A DNA stretch of 64,000 bases from Brevundimonas sp. A19_0 (lineage in GTDB: Bacteria; Pseudomonadota; Alphaproteobacteria; Caulobacterales; Caulobacteraceae). Below the pieces are notes generated by a model, which did not search any database, was not told the DNA's origin, and worked only from the letters and a program-made list of their open reading frames with translations. Within the stretch, counting starts at the first letter, position 1; every line of letters starts with the position of its first letter. The stretch covers positions 1 to 64,000 of the forward strand of contig NZ_JAGHQP010000012.1 of NCBI RefSeq assembly GCF_017744255.1. The letters are read 5' to 3'. A program made the translations under genes and the position numbers. This document shows positions 44,071 to 52,524 of the stretch, piece by piece.

Positions 44071-45867
44071 GTGTCGATCTATCACTTTATGGGCGAGCCC
44101 TACGCTCGCAGCCGACGGGAAGCGCATCGCCGCAAGGCGACGCTCATCAGTCCGCCGACGGTCAGTCTCTGTGCGTGTATTGAGCGCCCGGGGAACTGGC
44201 AAAGCACATTTGAAGTCTTCCTGAACGCGCTCCTTGGCGCAATCATCGGAACCAGGCCCGACCTGAACTCTGCGGACCCGGAGGCGCGCAGGGCCGGGCA
44301 CTACATTCAGAATCTTGCCCGCCACTACGATGTGGGACGTCGACACGCGGTCTCCGAGGGGGGCGAGCTCACGCTCGAGATCCCGGACACCGATCTCGCC
44401 GACGGGATCTGGCGCGTCGAGGTTCTCCGAGACTATGTGTCGCTGACCTTGCACGTCGGCATACACCTGGGCCGGAACGAAACGGACTACCTCGTTACCG
44501 TGAAGCGGCGGGAGATAGGCGGCCTCGCTCAGGAAGACATCGTCCATAGATGTCCCTTTCGGCGATCCGGGCCGACGAACAGGGAAGCCGCCACCGGACT
44601 GAACGACGTCCTCTTCAATACACTGGCAACGGATCTGGAGCGTTGCTTTCACCGTGTCACCAATGCGATCCGCCCCGTGTATCTGGACGTTCCCGGCGCG
44701 CGAGACGAGGACCTCAGGGGCGTGGTTTTCGCATTCATGTACAGCGTGCTGGCGCCCTGGACGGTGCTCCCGGATGCGGATCCGTCCCCGGACACCCGAC
44801 CGGGGCTGCATCCGGTGGAACCGGCATTTCCCGATTTCGATGCACCGGGCTTCGAGGCACACGAAATTCAGGCAGCGCAGCAGCAGACCAACCGGTTCCT
44901 GACCCAGCACTGGGAGGTCCTGAAAGGCTCATTGCTCTCGAAGCAGGAGAGTGACTGCGTGGCCTGCTACATGATGAACGGGCACGGCCTGTATGTCTCA
45001 TCGCTCGGGTCCGAGACGAGCAATCCCAATGAGCCGATAAAATACCTTCTGCTGTACCGAGACCCCGCGACCCCTGCGGATGGGGAGCGAGGCGTCAGCC
45101 AGGTGGCGCCGTGTAATTTTGCGTGGCGCCTCAGTCGCTATGTGTCTCGTATCCACGACATCGGGGCTGCGCGACTGAGGGCGCTTTCCCAGCATGAAGA
45201 GATCAGCCGCTTCCTGGTCCACGGCCAGGACCTCGAGTTCAGACTCGCCGAGCAAAAGCACGATGCCCAGCGCATCAAACAGCTTGAGCGAAGATTCAGG
45301 ATGATCACGCATGCGAAAACGCGCGACGTCACAGAGCACGAGGGCTTCAGCGATGAGGATTATGCCCGCTCAGGCATCATACCCAATACCAAGCCCCTGA
45401 TGATCCGGTTCAATATCGTGCAAAATCAGTACGCCACGATGAATCGCCTGTCCAAGGACCTGGGAATAATCAGCATTCCCTCATATCAGGACTACGAACA
45501 GTTCATCAGGCGCCGCGTTGCCGGGCCCATTGAACTCATGCTGACGGCCCCGTCGCTGTATGCATCCATTTCCCAGAAGCTCGCGAACTCGAACGTCAGG
45601 CTCCAGCGAGACGCGAGCGTAGACCTGACCAAACAGATTGCGAAGTTTCAGAAGTCTGCGGATGCCTTGGGAAAGGTCCTGTTCATCTACTACACAATGC
45701 AGGCAACCTATTACGGCATCAAATACCTCGGTCACACGGCCGAGCGCTACAGCTGGACGAACATGCCGCATCTCGACCCGCAGGTGTTCGGCCTTATCGC
45801 GGCAGTCGCGGCCATTTTTTTCGTGGCCTTCATCACGGCAAAGGACTGGGTCAAAAAAGAGCGCTAG
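44071..45867 (+). CDS. large unrecognised protein with C-terminal membrane anchor
   Basis: The 598-aa protein is read from GTG 44071, which has AGGGGGAG 9 nt upstream. An ATG at 43984 would add 29 residues but lacks a ribosome site. The N-terminal 300 residues look globular. The region from about 370 to 540 is strongly helical and charged (RLAEQKHDAQRIKQLERRF, then MNRLSKDLGII). Two transmembrane helices close the protein (about 532-548 and 569-587), with the basic tail AKDWVKKER. This layout loosely recalls DUF3422-type membrane-anchored proteins, but I could not confirm any family. Codon use is less GC-rich than its neighbours, and it runs against the recF-dnaN operon, so it looks like an inserted gene. 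Confidence 0.7.
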   Translation: MSIYHFMGEPYARSRREAHRRKATLISPPTVSLCACIERPGNWQSTFEVFLNALLGAIIGTRPDLNSADPEARRAGHYIQNLARHYDVGRRHAVSEGGELTLEIPDTDLADGIWRVEVLRDYVSLTLHVGIHLGRNETDYLVTVKRREIGGLAQEDIVHRCPFRRSGPTNREAATGLNDVLFNTLATDLERCFHRVTNAIRPVYLDVPGARDEDLRGVVFAFMYSVLAPWTVLPDADPSPDTRPGLHPVEPAFPDFDAPGFEAHEIQAAQQQTNRFLTQHWEVLKGSLLSKQESDCVACYMMNGHGLYVSSLGSETSNPNEPIKYLLLYRDPATPADGERGVSQVAPCNFAWRLSRYVSRIHDIGAARLRALSQHEEISRFLVHGQDLEFRLAEQKHDAQRIKQLERRFRMITHAKTRDVTEHEGFSDEDYARSGIIPNTKPLMIRFNIVQNQYATMNRLSKDLGIISIPSYQDYEQFIRRRVAGPIELMLTAPSLYASISQKLANSNVRLQRDASVDLTKQIAKFQKSADALGKVLFIYYTMQATYYGIKYLGHTAERYSWTNMPHLDPQVFGLIAAVAAIFFVAFITAKDWVKKER

Positions 45868-45886
45868 CCGGCCCGGCGCAGAGACC

Positions 45887-47005
45887 TCACACCCGCAGCG
45901 GCATCAGCACATACTGGACGCCCGGATCGCCCGGATCGAGGACCAGCGTCGGGCTGGCCGGGTCGGCGAATTTGAAGGCGGCGGTCTCACCGGTGATCTG
46001 TCCGCAGACGTCCAGCAGATAGCGGGCGTTGAAGCCGATCTCGAACGGCTCTTCGGAATAGCCGATCTCGACCTCCTCGACGCCCTGCCCGGCTTCCATG
46101 TTGCGCACCGTTAGGGTCACGCGGTCCAGCTCAAAGGCCAGCTTCACGCTGCGGCTCTTCTCGGCCGAGATGGTGGCCACCCGGTCGACGGCGGCGGCGA
46201 AGTCGGCGCGGTCGATGTCGGCCTGCTTGTCATTCCCCTTCGGGATGACGCGCATATAGTCGGGGAAGGCGCCGTCGATGACCTTAGAGGTCAGGGCCGC
46301 TTGGCCGAACTCGAAGCGGATCTTCTGCGGCGAGACGATCACCTCGACCGAGCCCGAGCCGTCGTCCAGCAGGCGTCGGACCTGATCGATGGTCTTGCGC
46401 GGCACGATCACGCCGGGGCTGCCGGCCGCGCCCTCGGGCGCGGGGGTCTCGGCCAGCGCCAGACGGTGCCCGTCGGTCGCCACGGTGCGCAGCAGGGGCA
46501 CGCCGTCCTCGGCCACCGTGTGCAGGTACAGGCCGTTCAGATAGTAGCGGGTTTCCTCGGTCGAGACGGCAAAGCGCGTCTTGTCGATCAGGCGGATCAG
46601 ATCCTCTTTCGACAGGGCGTAGCGCGCGCCGCCCGCCTCGGTCGACATGACCGGGAAATCGCCGGCCGGCAGGACCGGCAGGTTGAATTTCGAGCGACCG
46701 GCCTGGACCGTCAGGCGCGGATCATCCCCCGAATACACCAGCGAGACCTCGGCCCCCTCGGGCAGTTTGCGGGCGATTTCATACAGGGTGTGGGCGGGGG
46801 CGGTGATCTGCCCCTCGACCTGGACGACGGCCTCGGCCTCGTCGACCATTTCCATGTCGAGGTCGGTCGCCGAGAAGGACAGGCGGTCGCGGCCCGCGCT
46901 CAGCAGCACATTGGCCAGGATCGGAATGGTGTTGCGACGTTCAACGACGCTCTGGACGTGGCTGAGAGCCCGAAGGAGCGCGGATCGTTCGATAGTCAGC
47001 TGCAT
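45887..47005 (-). CDS. dnaN: DNA polymerase III beta sliding clamp
   Basis: The 372-aa protein has the three-domain clamp pattern, starting MQLTIERSALLRALSHVQSVVERRNTIPIL and ending in the conserved VLMPLRV, with LLLN/LYLHT-type strands between. It encircles DNA and tethers polymerase III. It is the gene after dnaA, with 180 bp between them that hold DnaA-box-like sequences. A converging gene ends 19 bp beyond its stop. Confidence 0.96.
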   Translation of the reverse strand: MQLTIERSALLRALSHVQSVVERRNTIPILANVLLSAGRDRLSFSATDLDMEMVDEAEAVVQVEGQITAPAHTLYEIARKLPEGAEVSLVYSGDDPRLTVQAGRSKFNLPVLPAGDFPVMSTEAGGARYALSKEDLIRLIDKTRFAVSTEETRYYLNGLYLHTVAEDGVPLLRTVATDGHRLALAETPAPEGAAGSPGVIVPRKTIDQVRRLLDDGSGSVEVIVSPQKIRFEFGQAALTSKVIDGAFPDYMRVIPKGNDKQADIDRADFAAAVDRVATISAEKSRSVKLAFELDRVTLTVRNMEAGQGVEEVEIGYSEEPFEIGFNARYLLDVCGQITGETAAFKFADPASPTLVLDPGDPGVQYVLMPLRV

Positions 47006-47138
47006 GTCGTCTCGCCCGGACGCGGCGACTCAGCGCCACCGCGAGTATGAAGGGCCTTGGACACTAGCGGATCGCGCGGCCAGAGCAAGAAAGGCCGTGA
47101 ATATCGGCCCCTCCGCCCGGCCGCTGCCCGGGCCCGGA

Positions 47139-47159
47139 TGTGGATAAGGATGTGGATCG
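47139..47159. promoter_or_regulatory. DnaA box pair between dnaA and dnaN
   Basis: TGTGGATAA at 47139-47147 is a perfect 9-mer DnaA box (TTATCCACA on the minus strand). TGTGGATCG at 47151-47159 is a second, two-mismatch copy in the same orientation, 12 bp on. They lie in the dnaN upstream region, about 135-155 bp before its start. They probably serve DnaA control of dnaN. Confidence 0.6.
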
Positions 47160-47185
47160 ACCGGGGACAGACCCCCGGCCGCGCC

Positions 47186-48646
47186 TCAGGCCTGGCCGCG
47201 CAGCTTGCGGGTCAGGGTCTCGACGTCGCGCGCGATCTGTTCGTCGGTGGCCAGCAGGCTGTCGATCTTGCGCACCCCGTGCAGGACGGTCGTGTGGTCA
47301 CGGCCGCCGAACCGCCGCCCGATGTCGGGATAGGAGCGGGTCGTGTGCTGCTTGCACAGATACATGGCGATCTGGCGCGGGCGGGCGACCGACCGGGTGC
47401 GGCGCTCGCTGAGCAGGTCAGCCTGTTTCAGATTGAAGTGCTCGGACACCGTCTTCTGGATCTCGTCGACGGTGATGCGGCGCTCGGGTCCGCCGCGCAG
47501 GGCCGCGCCCAGCAGCTTCTGGGTATCCTCGACCGTCAGGCTGGACAGCCGACCGCCCGACACCGCCGCCAGGGTCGTGACCGCCCCCTCCAGCTCGCGC
47601 ATCGAGCCCGGGGTCCGATCCACCAGATGCTCCAGCACCGCATCGCCGATGGTGCCGTCCACCACGCCCAGACGCGACAGGGCCTCCAGACGGTTGCGGG
47701 CCACAGCCAGCTTCAGCGCCCGGTCGCCCGGCTCGATCGGGCAGGTCAGGCCCGAGGCCATGTGCCCGCGCAGGCGCGGCTCGATCTCGGTCAGGGCCAG
47801 CGGCGGCCGGTCGGCCGACAGCACCACCCGGCGCCCGTCCTGGATCAGGGCCGTCAGGGTCGACAGCAGCTCTTCCTGGGTCGAGGTCTTGCCGCCGACG
47901 AACTGCACATCGTCGATCAGCAGCATGTCGGCATTGCGCAGGCTGTCCTTGAAGGCCGCGGTCTGGCGGTCCTGCATCGCCTTGACGAAGGTCGACAGGA
48001 AACGCTCGGCGGTCAGATAGACCACCCGGGCCTCGGGGCGCAGGCGCTGGGCTTCCCAGGCGATGGCGTTCAGCAGGTGGGTCTTGCCGAAGCCATAGGG
48101 CCCGCACAGGAAGACCGGATTGAAATGGCCATCGGCCCAGGCCGCCACCTGACGGGCCACCGCCAGGGCGAAGGCATTGCCGTGGCCCTCGACGAAGCCG
48201 TCAAAGGTCAGGCGGTCCTGCAGGCCGGCGGCGCGCACGGCCCGCGGACCGTCGGCCACGGGACCGACCGTGGGGGCCGGCATCGGGCGGAACCCGGCCG
48301 AAGGCGTGACGGCGGCGGGCGCGCCCTGCCCGGCAGAAGCCGGCGGCACGGAGCCCATCTCGGCGCGGCAACGCACGTCCAGACGGCGCGACAGGCCGTC
48401 CAGGCCCAGCCACAGTTCATTCACGCGGCGCAGGGCATTCTTGCGCACCCAGTCGCGGGCATAGGCGGTCGGGGTCACCAGAACCAGCTGGCCCGAGGCG
48501 TCCATGCGCACCGCCGACGGCGCGATATAGGAGCTGAAGGGCCCGTCGCCGATTTCCGAGCGCAGGCGCACGGCCGCCTCGGTCCAGATCCGGTCCGGAT
48601 CGGTCATCGTCGTCGCCCCGCTCGCCATCATCGTGCCACCCTGCAT
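47186..48646 (-). CDS. dnaA: chromosomal replication initiator protein DnaA
   Basis: This is a 486-aa protein from ATG 48646. Starts at 48631, 48628 and 48604 are also possible, and a TTG lies at 48658. The N-terminal domain (IGDGPFSSYIAP) is followed by a Pro/Ala-rich linker. The AAA+ core has Walker A GPYGFGKTHLLNAI, Walker B MLLIDDVQF and an arginine-finger region. Domain IV has the DnaA signature IGRRFGGRDHTTVLHG. It melts the origin and starts replication. Upstream lies rpsT, as in Caulobacter. Confidence 0.96.
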   Translation of the reverse strand: MQGGTMMASGATTMTDPDRIWTEAAVRLRSEIGDGPFSSYIAPSAVRMDASGQLVLVTPTAYARDWVRKNALRRVNELWLGLDGLSRRLDVRCRAEMGSVPPASAGQGAPAAVTPSAGFRPMPAPTVGPVADGPRAVRAAGLQDRLTFDGFVEGHGNAFALAVARQVAAWADGHFNPVFLCGPYGFGKTHLLNAIAWEAQRLRPEARVVYLTAERFLSTFVKAMQDRQTAAFKDSLRNADMLLIDDVQFVGGKTSTQEELLSTLTALIQDGRRVVLSADRPPLALTEIEPRLRGHMASGLTCPIEPGDRALKLAVARNRLEALSRLGVVDGTIGDAVLEHLVDRTPGSMRELEGAVTTLAAVSGGRLSSLTVEDTQKLLGAALRGGPERRITVDEIQKTVSEHFNLKQADLLSERRTRSVARPRQIAMYLCKQHTTRSYPDIGRRFGGRDHTTVLHGVRKIDSLLATDEQIARDVETLTRKLRGQA

Positions 48647-48866
48647 CACGCTTCCCAAAGCTCAGCCCCGTTCGCCCTTCCGCCCCGTCGCGTCCCCGTG
48701 GCCCTCCCCCGATCCGGTGACCCGGTGTCAGGGAAAGCTCCGCCCGTCCCGAAAAGCTTGCGCTTTTCGGGCCTGGTCAGGCACTCGATCAGACATCTCC
48801 CGCCGACACGAAATCGCGTTCCGCGCCGCCTTCATCCGTGGTGGGATGGAAGTGCGATGGAGGTCC

Positions 48867-48894
48867 AAACTACTCGCGCGGCGGGGAGCGTCAA
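48867..48894 (-). promoter_or_regulatory. dnaA: putative dnaA promoter
   Basis: On the minus strand TTGACG (48894 to 48889), a 16-bp spacer and TAGTTT (48872 to 48867) form a reasonable sigma-70-type promoter. A GATTC methylation site (48899-48903) overlaps its upstream edge. It is proposed from sequence only. Confidence 0.4.
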
Positions 48895-49022
48895 CGCTGA
48901 TTCGCGGCCCGAAATGCAGTTAAATTTGTTGACTCGGCTAAAGCCGTTTCTTGCTTGGGAAATTGTCGATTTCGCCACCCGGGCGAGTGCGAATTCTACT
49001 GCGAACGGTTATCGGCGAACGC

Positions 49023-49057
49023 AAAAACGGCGAGACAGGAAACCCCGTCTCGCCGTT
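49023..49057 (-). terminator. rpsT terminator
   Basis: AACGGCGAGAC (49026-49036) and GTCTCGCCGTT (49047-49057) form an 11-bp stem with a 10-nt loop. On the minus strand the stem is followed by a run of T (the A run at 49023-49027). It lies 68 bp past the rpsT stop. Confidence 0.88.
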
Positions 49058-49124
49058 GAAATATCTCGGTTTTCACATGACAGCCGCGTGAAGGGCCGTC
49101 CGCGTGCCGCCGAAGCGGCGGGCC

Positions 49125-49394
49125 TCAGGCTGCAGAAATTTTCTTCAGCTGGGCAGCCAGGCGCGACACCTTGCGCGAGCCCGTATTCTTGTGAACCACA
49201 CCCTTCGAGACGGCGCGCATCAGCTCCGACTGGGCTTCCACGAAAGCGGTCTTGGCGGCGGTGGCGTCACCGGCCGTCACGGCTTCCTGGAACTTGCGCA
49301 GGAAGGTACGGACGCGCGTGCGGCGCGCCTTGTTCACTTCGGTACGGGCCTCGATCTTGCGGATCGCCTTCTTGGCACCGGCGTTATTGGCCAT
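49125..49394 (-). CDS. rpsT: 30S ribosomal protein S20
   Basis: This 89-aa basic, helical protein has the S20 pattern [18 protein letters not shown], then [11 protein letters not shown] and [16 protein letters not shown]. It binds 16S rRNA early in small-subunit assembly. Its own promoter and terminator are visible, so it is probably an independent unit between enoyl-CoA hydratase and dnaA. Confidence 0.97.
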   Translation of the reverse strand: MANNAGAKKAIRKIEARTEVNKARRTRVRTFLRKFQEAVTAGDATAAKTAFVEAQSELMRAVSKGVVHKNTGSRKVSRLAAQLKKISAA

Positions 49395-49448
49395 CAGTCA
49401 GAACCTTTGAACGGAAAGCGCCGCGGAACCCGTCCACGGCGCGGAAAT

Positions 49449-49491
49449 CTCAAGAGCGCGCGGCTATAGCGGAAAGCTCTTGAGGGGTCAA
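49449..49491 (-). promoter_or_regulatory. rpsT: rpsT promoter with inverted repeat around the -10
   Basis: On the minus strand TTGACC (49491 to 49486), 16 bp and CTATAG (49469 to 49464) form a strong promoter. A perfect 9-bp inverted repeat (CTCAAGAGC at 49449-49457, GCTCTTGAG at 49476-49484) brackets the -10. One arm lies in the -35/-10 spacer and the other at the expected transcription start. Confidence 0.6.
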
Positions 49492-49510
49492 CGCGAGTCA
49501 GGCGGCAGTC

Positions 49511-50311
49511 TTACCGGCCCTTGAACGCCGGCTTCCGCTTCTCGACGAAGGCCCCCATGCCTTCCTTCTGGTCCTCGAAGGCGAACAGGCTGTGGAACAG
49601 GCGGCGCTCGAACTGGACGCCCTGGGTCAGGGTCGTTTCCAGCGCGGCATTGACCATCTCCTTGTTGGCCATGACCGCCAGCGGGCTCTGGGCGGCGATG
49701 CGGGCGGCGATCTTGCGGACCTCGTCCATCAGGGTGTCGTGCGGGACGACCCGGCTGGCCAGCCCGGCGCGCTCGGCCTCATCCGCGTCCATCATCCGGG
49801 CAGTCAGCACCATATCCATGGCCTTGGACTTGCCCACCAGTCGCGTCAGCCGCTGCGAGCCCCCGATCCCCGGCGCCACCCCCAGATTGATCTCGGGCTG
49901 GCCGAACTTCGCCTTGTCGCTGGCCACGATGAAGTCGCACAACATGGCCAGCTCGCACCCGCCGCCCAGGGCAAAGCCGTTGACCGCCGCGATGATCGGC
50001 TTTCTGAACCGGGTGATCCGGTCGTGGCCCAGGGCAAAGAAGTTGGCCGTATACATCTGGGCATAGGTCTGGTCGGCCATCTCCTTGATGTCGGCCCCGG
50101 CCGCAAAGGCCTTGTCGCCCGCGCCGGTCAGGATCAGGCAACGCACCGTATCGTCATGCTCAACCGCATCCAGAAAGGCCGCCAGATCGCGAAACAGGGC
50201 CGAGTTCAGCGCATTCAGCGCCTCGGGCCGGTTCAGCGTCACCACCGCATAGCCGTCGTCGTGGCGCTCGATCGCCAGGGTGTCATAGGGGTCGGTCGCG
50301 GCGTGGGTCAT
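49511..50311 (-). CDS. enoyl-CoA hydratase
   Basis: This 266-aa crotonase-fold enzyme has the CoA-binding/oxyanion block AGDKAFAAGADIKEM, FALGGGCELAMLCDF with the first catalytic glutamate, and PEINLGVAPGIGGSQRL with the second. It hydrates trans-2-enoyl-CoA in fatty acid oxidation. Sequence and length fit the FadB1/PaaF/EchA short-chain type. It starts 67 bp from a divergent small membrane protein gene. Confidence 0.93.
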   Translation of the reverse strand: MTHAATDPYDTLAIERHDDGYAVVTLNRPEALNALNSALFRDLAAFLDAVEHDDTVRCLILTGAGDKAFAAGADIKEMADQTYAQMYTANFFALGHDRITRFRKPIIAAVNGFALGGGCELAMLCDFIVASDKAKFGQPEINLGVAPGIGGSQRLTRLVGKSKAMDMVLTARMMDADEAERAGLASRVVPHDTLMDEVRKIAARIAAQSPLAVMANKEMVNAALETTLTQGVQFERRLFHSLFAFEDQKEGMGAFVEKRKPAFKGR

Positions 50312-50378
50312 GGGGTGCTCCTTGATTGACCCCGGCCATAGCCGGTGAGAGGCTTCCGCATCAACTCTGGAGCTCCTT

Positions 50379-50762
50379 GTGGGCAGCCCGACCCTTTGGA
50401 TGATCGTGGTCCTCCTCGTGCTGCTCCACGCGGCATGCGGTTACCGGTGGGGTGTGAAGGGCGCTGCGGCAGGCGTCTTTCTGGCCTTGCTGCTGTCATG
50501 GCTCCCTGCCGCAGTACAGTGGACGGCCCACGTCTTTAACCCCGCCAAGGGTTGGGATGCGTGGCTTGGAATGACGATCCTCTTCTCCGGGCTCCTGACA
50601 ATTTTATGGGGACTGCTGGCCCTGGTGTGCGGCACAATCGGCGCGATGGGTCGAGGTACCGGGATATCAGGAGCATCGCAGTTGCCGCGACGGCATCAGT
50701 ATCTGGCAGGAGGCCTGAAGGCCCGACCTCGGAAGGACCGTACCGGCCCTCACCGCCTCTGA
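50379..50762 (+). CDS. small membrane protein of unknown function
   Basis: The 127-aa protein is read from GTG 50379, with GGAG 6 nt upstream. Three hydrophobic segments (about residues 6-20, 28-47 and 64-92) are followed by a basic, hydrophilic tail that overlaps the end of mutM by 13 bp on the opposite strand. I do not recognise the family. The tail may be inflated by read-through into the mutM antisense, but no earlier stop exists in frame. Confidence 0.55.
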   Translation: MGSPTLWMIVVLLVLLHAACGYRWGVKGAAAGVFLALLLSWLPAAVQWTAHVFNPAKGWDAWLGMTILFSGLLTILWGLLALVCGTIGAMGRGTGISGASQLPRRHQYLAGGLKARPRKDRTGPHRL

Positions 50763-51613
50763 CAGGCCGGGCACCAGAAGGTCGAGCGACCGCCCTGGAC
50801 CTCGCGCCGGATGACCGGATGGTCGCCATTGCGGCGACAGGGCTTTCCCTCCCGGCCATAGACATCAAAGCGGTGCTGGAAATAGCCCTGACCGCCCTCG
50901 GCATTGGCAAAGTCACGCAGGGTCGATCCGCCTGCCGCAATGGCTTCGGCCAGCACGTCGCGCACCGCCACCGTCAGCCGCTCCAGCCGCGCGGCCGACA
51001 GGCTGCCCGACGCGGCAAAGGGCGAGATCTGCGCCCGCCACAGCGCCTCGCACACATAGATATTGCCCAGCCCCGCCACATGCCGCTGGTCCAGCAGGGC
51101 CACCTTGACCGGCTGGCTGCGGCCCCTGAAGCGGGCCTTCAGATGGTCGGCGGAAAAGCCGTTGCCCATCGGCTCGGGGCCCAGGTCGGCGAACCACGGA
51201 TGCGCCTCGACCTCATCCGTGGGGATCAGGCCCATGAAGCCGAACCGGCGCGCATCGGCATAGCCAACCCGCGTGGCCGTCCCGTCTCGCGTGGCACACA
51301 GGCTGAGATGTTCGTGCGGCCCGCGCACCGGGGCGTCCGTTTCGAACTCGCCCAGCGGATCGCCGTCCAGGGTGAAGCGCCCGGTCATGCCCAGATGGGT
51401 GACCCAGGTCTCCCCCGTCGACAGCGGCATCTGCAGGTATTTGGCCCGGCGCCCGACCGACAGCACGGTCGCCCCCTCCAGCCGGTCCACGAACCGGTCG
51501 GGAAACGGAAAGCGCAGATCGGCGCGGTTCTGGCGCACGCGACCGAGCGTAGCTCCGGCCAGCACCGGCTCCAGACCCCGCCTGACGGTTTCGACCTCGG
51601 GAAGTTCGGGCAT
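50750..51613 (-). CDS. mutM: formamidopyrimidine-DNA glycosylase
   Basis: This 287-aa protein starts at ATG 51613 with MPELPEVETVRRGLEP, so Pro2 and Glu3, the catalytic residues, are in place. The helix-two-turns-helix region (QRHVAGLGNIYVCEALW) is intact. It excises 8-oxoguanine. The C-terminal zinc finger is unusual. GGRSTFWCPACQ keeps the second cysteine pair, but the first pair reads PCRRNGDHP, with only one cysteine and a nearby histidine. It converges with the small membrane protein gene. Confidence 0.94.
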   Translation of the reverse strand: MPELPEVETVRRGLEPVLAGATLGRVRQNRADLRFPFPDRFVDRLEGATVLSVGRRAKYLQMPLSTGETWVTHLGMTGRFTLDGDPLGEFETDAPVRGPHEHLSLCATRDGTATRVGYADARRFGFMGLIPTDEVEAHPWFADLGPEPMGNGFSADHLKARFRGRSQPVKVALLDQRHVAGLGNIYVCEALWRAQISPFAASGSLSAARLERLTVAVRDVLAEAIAAGGSTLRDFANAEGGQGYFQHRFDVYGREGKPCRRNGDHPVIRREVQGGRSTFWCPACQRR

Positions 51614-51726
51614 TGCATTGGCCTCAGGAGCAACTGCCCGGTCCCTAGCAGACGGGCAACGCCAGCGACACGCCGAAAGGTCAGCCTGTCGCTTGGCTAG
51701 CCGGGCAAGGGTGCTATTTCTCGCCC

Positions 51727-52524
51727 ATGACCCTGTTTGAGCGGATCGACCCGACACGCACCTGGCCCGGCTTTCTGGCCACGGCGGGCGCAGGTCTGAC
51801 GGCCCTGTTCGTCTTTCTGGAGCCCACGCCGACGCAGGTGTTGAGTGCGCCCGCGCTGATCGCCTTCTGGGGCGTCCACGTCTTCCTCTTTCTCGCACTC
51901 GCCCAGGGGGCGCAGGTCCTCGTCTCCCGCCATGTCGCGCCCAGAGCGAACCCATGGGCCGCGATCGCGGTGGCGGGAATCCTGGCGTCGACCTTGCTGA
52001 CTCCGATGGCCCTGCTGCTCGACCATTTGATAGTCGCCCCCCTCGATCCCGCCGAAGCGAGCGGCTGGACCTGGGCCGGACTGATCGAGGAATGGGCCAG
52101 CCTGGCCGCCCCCGCGACCCTGGTCTGGCTGGGCCTCAACGCCGCGCGGTTTCTGCGGCTGCCCGACCCGGCGCCATCGTCGACGCCAGAGGGCGCCGGT
52201 CAGGGCGCGGAGCCGGGCTTCATGCGGCGGCTTCCGCCGGGCCGGCGCGGGCAACTCGTCGCGCTCAGCGCAGAGCTTCATTATCTGAGGGTCTATACGA
52301 CCCTGGGCGACAGCCTCATCCTGCAGGGCTTCGGCGAGGCCCTTGAGCAATTGGACCCGAACGCCGGGGTCCGCATCCATCGCTCGCACTGGATCGACCC
52401 GGCGTACGTGGTCGACGTACTGCGGGCGCGGGGCCGCACGAGCGTGCGCCTGTCCAACGGTCTTGTCCTGCCGATTGCACGAAACCGGCGGGCCGAGGTG
52501 GCCGCCAACCTCGCGCGGGCCTGA
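51727..52524 (+). CDS. membrane-bound LytTR-family transcriptional regulator
   Basis: The 265-aa protein has four predicted transmembrane helices in its first 145 residues (about 18-35, 41-66, 76-102 and 115-140). A short Pro/Gly linker leads to a C-terminal LytTR DNA-binding domain (about 170-262: LVALSAELHYLRVYT, VRIHRSHWIDPAYV, VRLSNGLVLPIARNRR). There is no receiver domain, so it would sense a membrane or envelope signal directly. Immediately after its stop come four direct repeats that match the LytTR operator pattern, followed by the phosphatase and glycosyltransferase genes. Confidence 0.88.
   Translation: MTLFERIDPTRTWPGFLATAGAGLTALFVFLEPTPTQVLSAPALIAFWGVHVFLFLALAQGAQVLVSRHVAPRANPWAAIAVAGILASTLLTPMALLLDHLIVAPLDPAEASGWTWAGLIEEWASLAAPATLVWLGLNAARFLRLPDPAPSSTPEGAGQGAEPGFMRRLPPGRRGQLVALSAELHYLRVYTTLGDSLILQGFGEALEQLDPNAGVRIHRSHWIDPAYVVDVLRARGRTSVRLSNGLVLPIARNRRAEVAANLARA

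Larger units (their letters stand above)
48659..49124. other. long dnaA upstream region
   Basis: These 466 bp between rpsT and dnaA show no gene. The part from about 48855 to 49070 is AT-rich. It contains the rpsT terminator (49023-49057), two GANTC sites (48899 and 48931) and a possible minus-strand promoter at 48867-48894, which would give a leader of roughly 200 nt. The proximal 200 bp are GC-rich with CTTTTCGG-like inverted repeats near 48750-48770. Confidence 0.6.

Noticed and set aside
47006..47185. Chromosomal origin between dnaA and dnaN
   Set aside because: Only one perfect DnaA box and one near copy are seen, the gap is short (180 bp) and GC-rich, and no AT-rich unwinding element is present. 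In Caulobacterales the origin is elsewhere. Kept only as a regulatory site.
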